This document shows positions 13,686-16,638 of a DNA stretch of 16,638 bases, piece by piece (positions within the stretch are counted from its first letter, which is position 1; every line of letters starts with the position of its first letter). Both the position numbers and the translations under genes were made by a program. Origin of the DNA: an uncultured Eubacteriales bacterium. GTDB lineage: Bacteria > Bacillota > Clostridia > Oscillospirales > Oscillospiraceae. The DNA lies in NCBI GenBank assembly GCA_900555795.1, contig USMP01000002.1, positions 1-16,638 on the forward strand, given 5' to 3'. The notes under the pieces are model-generated. The model did not search any database, was not told where the DNA came from, and saw only the letters and a list, made by a program, of their open reading frames with translations.

Positions 13686-15110
13686 CTACAGGTTATAGTA
13701 TTTGTCGAACTCAGCGGGCGTCGGGATTTTCGCCATCTCGGCGCACTCTGCGCGCTTGGCGGCGATAAAGTTTTTAAGCAGGCTCTCCGGGAATACGCCG
13801 CCGGCGGTGAGATAGTCGTGGTCGGCCTCCAGGGCGTCCAGGGCGTCGTCAAGGGTGGCGGGCAAACTCTGCAGCTTGGCCTTCTCCTCGTCTGGGAGTG
13901 TATAGAGATTCATATCGTAGGGGCCCCAGCCGTTGGCGTGGGGGTCAATCTTGTTTTTGATGCCGTCCAAGCCTGCCATCAGGATCGCCGCGTAGCAGAA
14001 GTACGGGTTGCAGGTAGCGTCGGGGTTGCGCAGTTCGAAACGGCGCAGTTCCGGCGTTTTGGCATAGGCGGGAATCCGGATGACCGCGCTGCGGTTGGAG
14101 GTTGCGTAGCCCACGGTGACGGGGGCCTCGAATCCGGGCACCAGGCGCTTAAAGGAGTTGGTGGAGGGGTTCGTGATTGCGCAGAGGGAGGCAATGTGCT
14201 TCAGCAGGCCGCCCATAAACCAATGGGCCTCCCTGCTTAGGTGGGCGTAGCCGTTATCGTCGGAAAAGACAGGCCTGCCATCCTTGAGGAGCAGCATGTG
14301 GACGTGCATGCCGCTGCCGGCCTCGCCATAGACAGGCTTGGGCATGAAGGTGGCAGTCTTCCCATACTTGATGGCCACATTGTGGATGATGTACTTGATC
14401 ATCATCGTAGCGTCGGCCATGGCGGACATCTCCCCCAGCAGGGGTTCGATCTCAAACTGACCGGCGGCGCCGACCTCCGGGTGATGATAGTTGATCTGGA
14501 TGCCGGCCTTCTCCATCTCAAGGCACATCTCGCTGCGCATCTCATAGGTCTGGTCAAAGGGCTTGGCAATATGATAGGCCTTCTGCCTTGGAACGACGAC
14601 GCCCTTTCCGTTCACACCGCTGTTCCAATGGGCCTGCCCCGCGTTGACATGGAAGCCGATGGCGTCAGGCTGGACTTCCCAGTTCACATCATCGAACACA
14701 TAGAACTCAAACTCAGGCAGAATCCGCATAGTGTCAGCGATGCCGCTGTCGCGCATGTACTGCTCGGCGGCAAGGACGATATTGCGCGGATACTGCGCCA
14801 GAGGGCGGTTCTCGGGGTAGTCAATGATCATGGCGTTGCCGGTCATGGACAGCGTCCTGATCTCGCAGAAGGGGTCGACCAGGGCGGTGTCAGGATCGGG
14901 AATGAATACCATGTCGCTCTTCTCAACAACAGCGTAGCCATAGTTGGAGGCGTCAAAACCGATTCCGTTGGTTATCGTGCTCTCATTGAAATTCTTCGCC
15001 GGAATCGTCACGTGGCGGAACTGACCGCTGATGTCGACCATCTTGAAGTCAACCATCTTGATATCCTGCTCCTGAATCAGCCTCATAATATCCTTTCCTG
15101 TCTTTGCCAT
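13686..15110 (-). CDS. glnA: Glutamine synthetase, type I
   Basis: A 474-residue enzyme making glutamine from glutamate, ammonia and ATP; acts as a cytoplasmic dodecamer. Key residues: EFEF (133-136) with metal ligands Glu133 and Glu135, HHPEVGAAGQFEIE (209-222) with Glu212 and Glu220, GSGMHVH with His269, the substrate/ATP loop NSFKRLVPGFEAPV, NRSAVIRIP, and RRFELRNPDATCNPY. NLYTLPDEE contains the Tyr equivalent to the adenylylation site of GSI-beta enzymes (NLYDLPPEE in E. coli), but no adenylyltransferase is in view. Start: ATG at 15110 (MAKTGKDIMRLIQ) follows GGAGGAGATTGGT; the in-frame MYVQTV extension has no ribosome binding site. A promoter lies at 15238-15266, so the gene appears monocistronic. 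No glnR is adjacent. Confidence 0.96.
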   Translation of the reverse strand: MAKTGKDIMRLIQEQDIKMVDFKMVDISGQFRHVTIPAKNFNESTITNGIGFDASNYGYAVVEKSDMVFIPDPDTALVDPFCEIRTLSMTGNAMIIDYPENRPLAQYPRNIVLAAEQYMRDSGIADTMRILPEFEFYVFDDVNWEVQPDAIGFHVNAGQAHWNSGVNGKGVVVPRQKAYHIAKPFDQTYEMRSEMCLEMEKAGIQINYHHPEVGAAGQFEIEPLLGEMSAMADATMMIKYIIHNVAIKYGKTATFMPKPVYGEAGSGMHVHMLLLKDGRPVFSDDNGYAHLSREAHWFMGGLLKHIASLCAITNPSTNSFKRLVPGFEAPVTVGYATSNRSAVIRIPAYAKTPELRRFELRNPDATCNPYFCYAAILMAGLDGIKNKIDPHANGWGPYDMNLYTLPDEEKAKLQSLPATLDDALDALEADHDYLTAGGVFPESLLKNFIAAKRAECAEMAKIPTPAEFDKYYNL

Positions 15111-15237
15111 ACCAATCTCCTCCAAATTGTATTTTCGCACAGTCTGAACGTACATGCAGCGGCGCTTCTGAGCGATGAACCCCGGCCCCTTCTGTCCCAA
15201 CGCGGCTTTTCGCAGGTCCCCTGTGCGTTTTGATGTA

Positions 15238-15266
15238 ATTATAGCAAACTTTCGCGCATACAGCAA
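15238..15266 (-). promoter_or_regulatory. Promoter of glnA
   Basis: On the minus strand -35 TTGCTG (15261-15266), 17-nt spacer and a perfect -10 TATAAT (15238-15243). The start is expected near 15231, leaving a ~120-nt leader (15111-15231) with small hairpins (CGCT-CAGA-AGCG; CGC..AGG-GGA-CCT-GCG) but no terminator and no match to the glnA glutamine riboswitch. No clear GlnR/TnrA box (TGTNAN7TNACA) was seen. Confidence 0.8.
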
Positions 15267-15339
15267 GAGAATCCCATGTGTGGCCGGGGGTTCCAGCCCA
15301 TGTCCCCCATATCCTGCCGGGCGGCTCCGCGGGGAGCGG

Positions 15340-15623
15340 CTGGGCCAGATTGAAAACAGGCCCGCCACCATGACACGGCTGGAGAGGCCCTTTGGAATCC
15401 ACCTGATCCTCGCCACCCAGCGCCCGGACATCAATGTGTTCCCGGCCAGATCAAGAGCAACCTAAATTTCCGGGGATGCGGCAGGGCGGGCAGCATTCTC
15501 TCTCAAATCATTCTGGACAACACCAGTGCCGCCGACCAGATACCCAAGGACGCAAGGGGCCGCTTCATTACCAGGGATGGGACGGTGTTCCAGCGCTCCC
15601 TGTTTGATGACAGGCAGCTTTAA
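15340..15623 (+). pseudogene. FtsK/SpoIIIE-type DNA translocase fragment of a conjugative element
   Basis: Frame 1 reads LGQIENRP...RLERPFGIHLILATQRPDINVF up to ~15446. Frame 3 then continues QIKSNLNFRGCGRAG, SILSQIILDNTSAADQI, PKDARGRFITRDGTVFQ and ends LFDDRQL at TAA 15621-15623. Joined, this is the C-terminal third of the FtsK-like motor, with the conserved GIHLILATQRP, GQIKSNL, CGRA and ILDNTxAADQIPKDARGRF blocks, as found in Gram-positive integrative conjugative elements. A one-base loss near 15446 (PGQI needed, PARS found) breaks the frame, and the Walker A part is absent, so it is dead. It sits just upstream of glnA in the opposite orientation, next to other element debris. Confidence 0.82.
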
Positions 15624-15640
15624 GACAGGGGGCGGCTCCC

Positions 15641-15944
15641 ATGGCGCGGAAGAAGAAAATCAACGACTACGGCACCGGGAATACCCGCCCATGAGGTGGA
15701 GGCCCTGGCCCGTGTCCTGCTCCCGGAGATACAAGCCTTTTTCGAGAGTGAGGAAGGACAACGGGAGTTTGCGGAGCGGAAAGCACAACAGGAAAAATTC
15801 AAAAGACAGTTTCATCTTTTGAAAAAATATCATATGACTGGACAACAAGACAAAGGCGGGAATTTTCGTCCCGCCCTTGGTCATTATAGCACATTTTCAA
15901 TAGAAATGATAAATCCGAACACATTACCCACCTGGATAATGTAG
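15641..15944 (+). pseudogene. Frameshifted small gene following the translocase remnant
   Basis: ATG at 15641 reads MARKKKINDYGTGNTRP and stops at 15692-15694. Shifting frame by one base near 15675-15683 gives a continuous IPAHEVEALARVLLPEIQAF, then FESEEGQREFAERKAQQEKFK onwards, consistent with a single small charged protein of about 70-90 residues broken by one extra G. The start lies 17 bases after the translocase stop, so the two were neighbours in the original element. The true C-terminus is unclear; the shifted frame runs to 15944, into the hairpin repeat, and homologous sequence probably ends near 15835. Function unknown. Confidence 0.55.
15855..15875. terminator. GC-rich hairpin, possible terminator
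   Basis: GGCGGGA (15855-15861) and TCCCGCC (15869-15875) pair around a 7-nt loop ATTTTCG. On the minus strand the stem is followed by TTTGTCTTGTTG, a poor U-tract; on the plus strand there is none. On the minus strand it lies just after an extended -10 TGCTATAAT (15883-15891), so any leftward transcript from there would meet it at once. Confidence 0.4.
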
Positions 15945-15952
15945 TTCGGATT
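15901..15952. repeat. Hairpin repeat, copy 2
   Basis: The second copy of the unit at 13583-13634. The arms AATCCGAAC-ACATTA (15912-15926) and TAATGT-A-GTTCGGATT (15937-15952) pair with one bulged A; the loop CCCACCTGGA keeps the CCCAC-TGGA core of copy 1. Arm changes between the two copies partly keep the pairing, which suggests selection on the folded form or on a palindromic protein site. Confidence 0.75.
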
Positions 15953-16045
15953 AGCTTTATCAATGTTTATTACGCATTCCAAGCGTCGGTGTACAAGGGG
16001 TACAAACGAGATAAAATAGAAATGAGGGGCGATAGAGCGGAAATG

Positions 16046-16135
16046 TCAGATTTTCCACTCTATCTGAACACGGTCGCTGGTGGCCTTGATTGTAGAAATC
16101 AAGCCATCGGCGGCTTTTCTTTTGTCGTCAAAATC
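16046..16135 (-). pseudogene. C-terminal remnant of a large serine recombinase
   Basis: On the minus strand an open stretch of 29 codons ends in TGA (16046-16048) and reads DFDDKRKAADGLISTI then KATSDRVQIEWKI. This resembles the usual last 30 residues of large serine recombinases from clostridial elements (F-x-x-K-R-x-x-x-x-x-LI-x-x-I ... V-x-I-x-W-K-I/V). Nothing upstream in that frame continues the protein; instead the previous gene runs up to exactly this point. The call rests on a short segment and pattern memory, so it is moderate. The region 15953-16045 beyond its stop has no gene I can support. Confidence 0.5.
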
Positions 16136-16551
16136 TAGGTCAGTTCGCCCCATGCCATCAGCCTGCCATTTGCCACAGGACGCCGCCTGTCGTCATCGTA
16201 GTTGACGATGGAAAGCGGAAGGTTATCCGGGGGCTTCGGGTAGGTGCCTATGTCCACAGGGCGCTGGGTGGAATAGTAGCGGTAAACGCCATCCGGGCCC
16301 AGCTCTGTATTTTTGACTGCTGCATGGTAAAGGTGCTGATAATCGTCCACCCGGCGGTCAAAGTCCCGCTGCGCCCATTCCAGGCTGTTTCCATAGCGGC
16401 CCCAGTAGTAATCCCGCTGGCCCTTTTCGCCTTCGGTAAACTGCCAGGTCACAAAGGGGCTCGGCGCTCCCGGATTATGCCCCAGCGCAAAGCCGTGTCC
16501 GCTGTCAAAAGTGGTTGTTTTCAAAATGGCATAGCCTTGTACGATCTCCAA
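16135..16551 (-). CDS. Small protein of the kind carried by clostridial conjugative elements, probably 3'-truncated
   Basis: 138 residues from a TTG start at 16551 (MEIVQGYAILKTTTF), chosen because AGGAGGT lies 5 nt upstream; the frame extends to ATG 16617 but that has no proper ribosome binding site. It reads SGHGFALGHNPGAPSPFVTWQF, RDYYWGRYG, then VYRYYSTQRPVDIGTYPK and ends LMAWGELT. No signal or membrane segment. Proteins with the YSTQRPVDIGTxPK pattern occur, to my recollection, among accessory proteins of Clostridiales plasmids and integrative elements and continue beyond the AWG motif, so this copy appears cut short. The TAG stop (16135-16137) overlaps by one base the recombinase remnant read in another frame, suggesting a deletion junction. 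Function unknown. Confidence 0.7.
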   Translation of the reverse strand: MEIVQGYAILKTTTFDSGHGFALGHNPGAPSPFVTWQFTEGEKGQRDYYWGRYGNSLEWAQRDFDRRVDDYQHLYHAAVKNTELGPDGVYRYYSTQRPVDIGTYPKPPDNLPLSIVNYDDDRRRPVANGRLMAWGELT

Positions 16552-16638
16552 GAGATACCTCCTTTCTGTATCTCGGGCCAACATGGACCTGTTGACAAAC
16601 CCCATAGTTACGGTCATTCCCTGGTACCCGAGGCAAGA

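Noticed and set aside
15111..15231. Possible glutamine riboswitch (glnA RNA) in the glnA leader, prompted by GTTCATC in the right place
   Set aside because: The other conserved blocks (GGAAGUAGG, GAAGGAACGC) are missing; that motif is mainly cyanobacterial.
15111..15434. N-terminal extension of glutamine synthetase to MYVQTV or further upstream
   Set aside because: No ribosome binding site before those starts, the extension crosses the -10 box, and MAKTGKDIMRLIQ with GGAGG matches the family start.
15660..15884. Minus-strand open frame starting MTKGGTKIPAF
   Set aside because: Starts inside the GC hairpin, Phe/Leu-rich shadow translation, and lies opposite a more family-like charged frame.

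Overview
The window looks like a chromosomal segment from a GC-rich Clostridia member, probably a gut Oscillospiraceae in the Flavonifractor/Lawsonibacter/Intestinimonas sense. This is inferred from GC-rich codon use, strong GGAGG ribosome binding sites, Firmicutes-type gene families and promoters of the TTGaca/TATAAT type. No rRNA, tRNA or CRISPR array was seen.

Left part (1-2401): a 5'-truncated XRE-type membrane regulator on the plus strand meets, at a shared perfect-stem terminator, a minus-strand pair (Dabb-domain protein plus an unrecognised 370-residue protein) that has its own promoter.

Centre left (2444-8931, minus strand): a purine uptake and breakdown locus. It reads promoter, guanine-type riboswitch with terminator, guanine deaminase (guaD), a second promoter with a structured leader of about 130 nt, then a BMP-family nucleoside ABC importer: ATPase, two permeases, and the lipoprotein binding protein last. 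The riboswitch aptamer, its C74-equivalent base, its terminator and an antiterminator pairing can all be traced base by base.

Centre right (8962-11444, plus strand): a yfcE-type phosphodiesterase divergent from the riboswitch operon, then an AbrB-like regulator, ABC ATPase and ABC-2 permease operon. The operon promoter lies inside a perfect palindrome with 23-bp arms. Both ABC genes are frameshifted near their 3' ends.

Right part (11492-15266): a YeiH-family (putative sulfate exporter) gene divergent from a LysR regulator, the same arrangement as E. coli yeiE/yeiH, followed by a type I glutamine synthetase on the minus strand with a clear promoter.

Far right (15340-16551): the wreckage of an integrative or conjugative element. 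It holds an FtsK-like DNA translocase fragment with a frameshift, a frameshifted small gene, the last 29 residues of what looks like a large serine recombinase, and a small element-type gene apparently cut off exactly where the recombinase remnant begins. Two copies of a ~52-bp hairpin repeat lie at 13583 and 15901, on either side of glnA and the translocase remnants.
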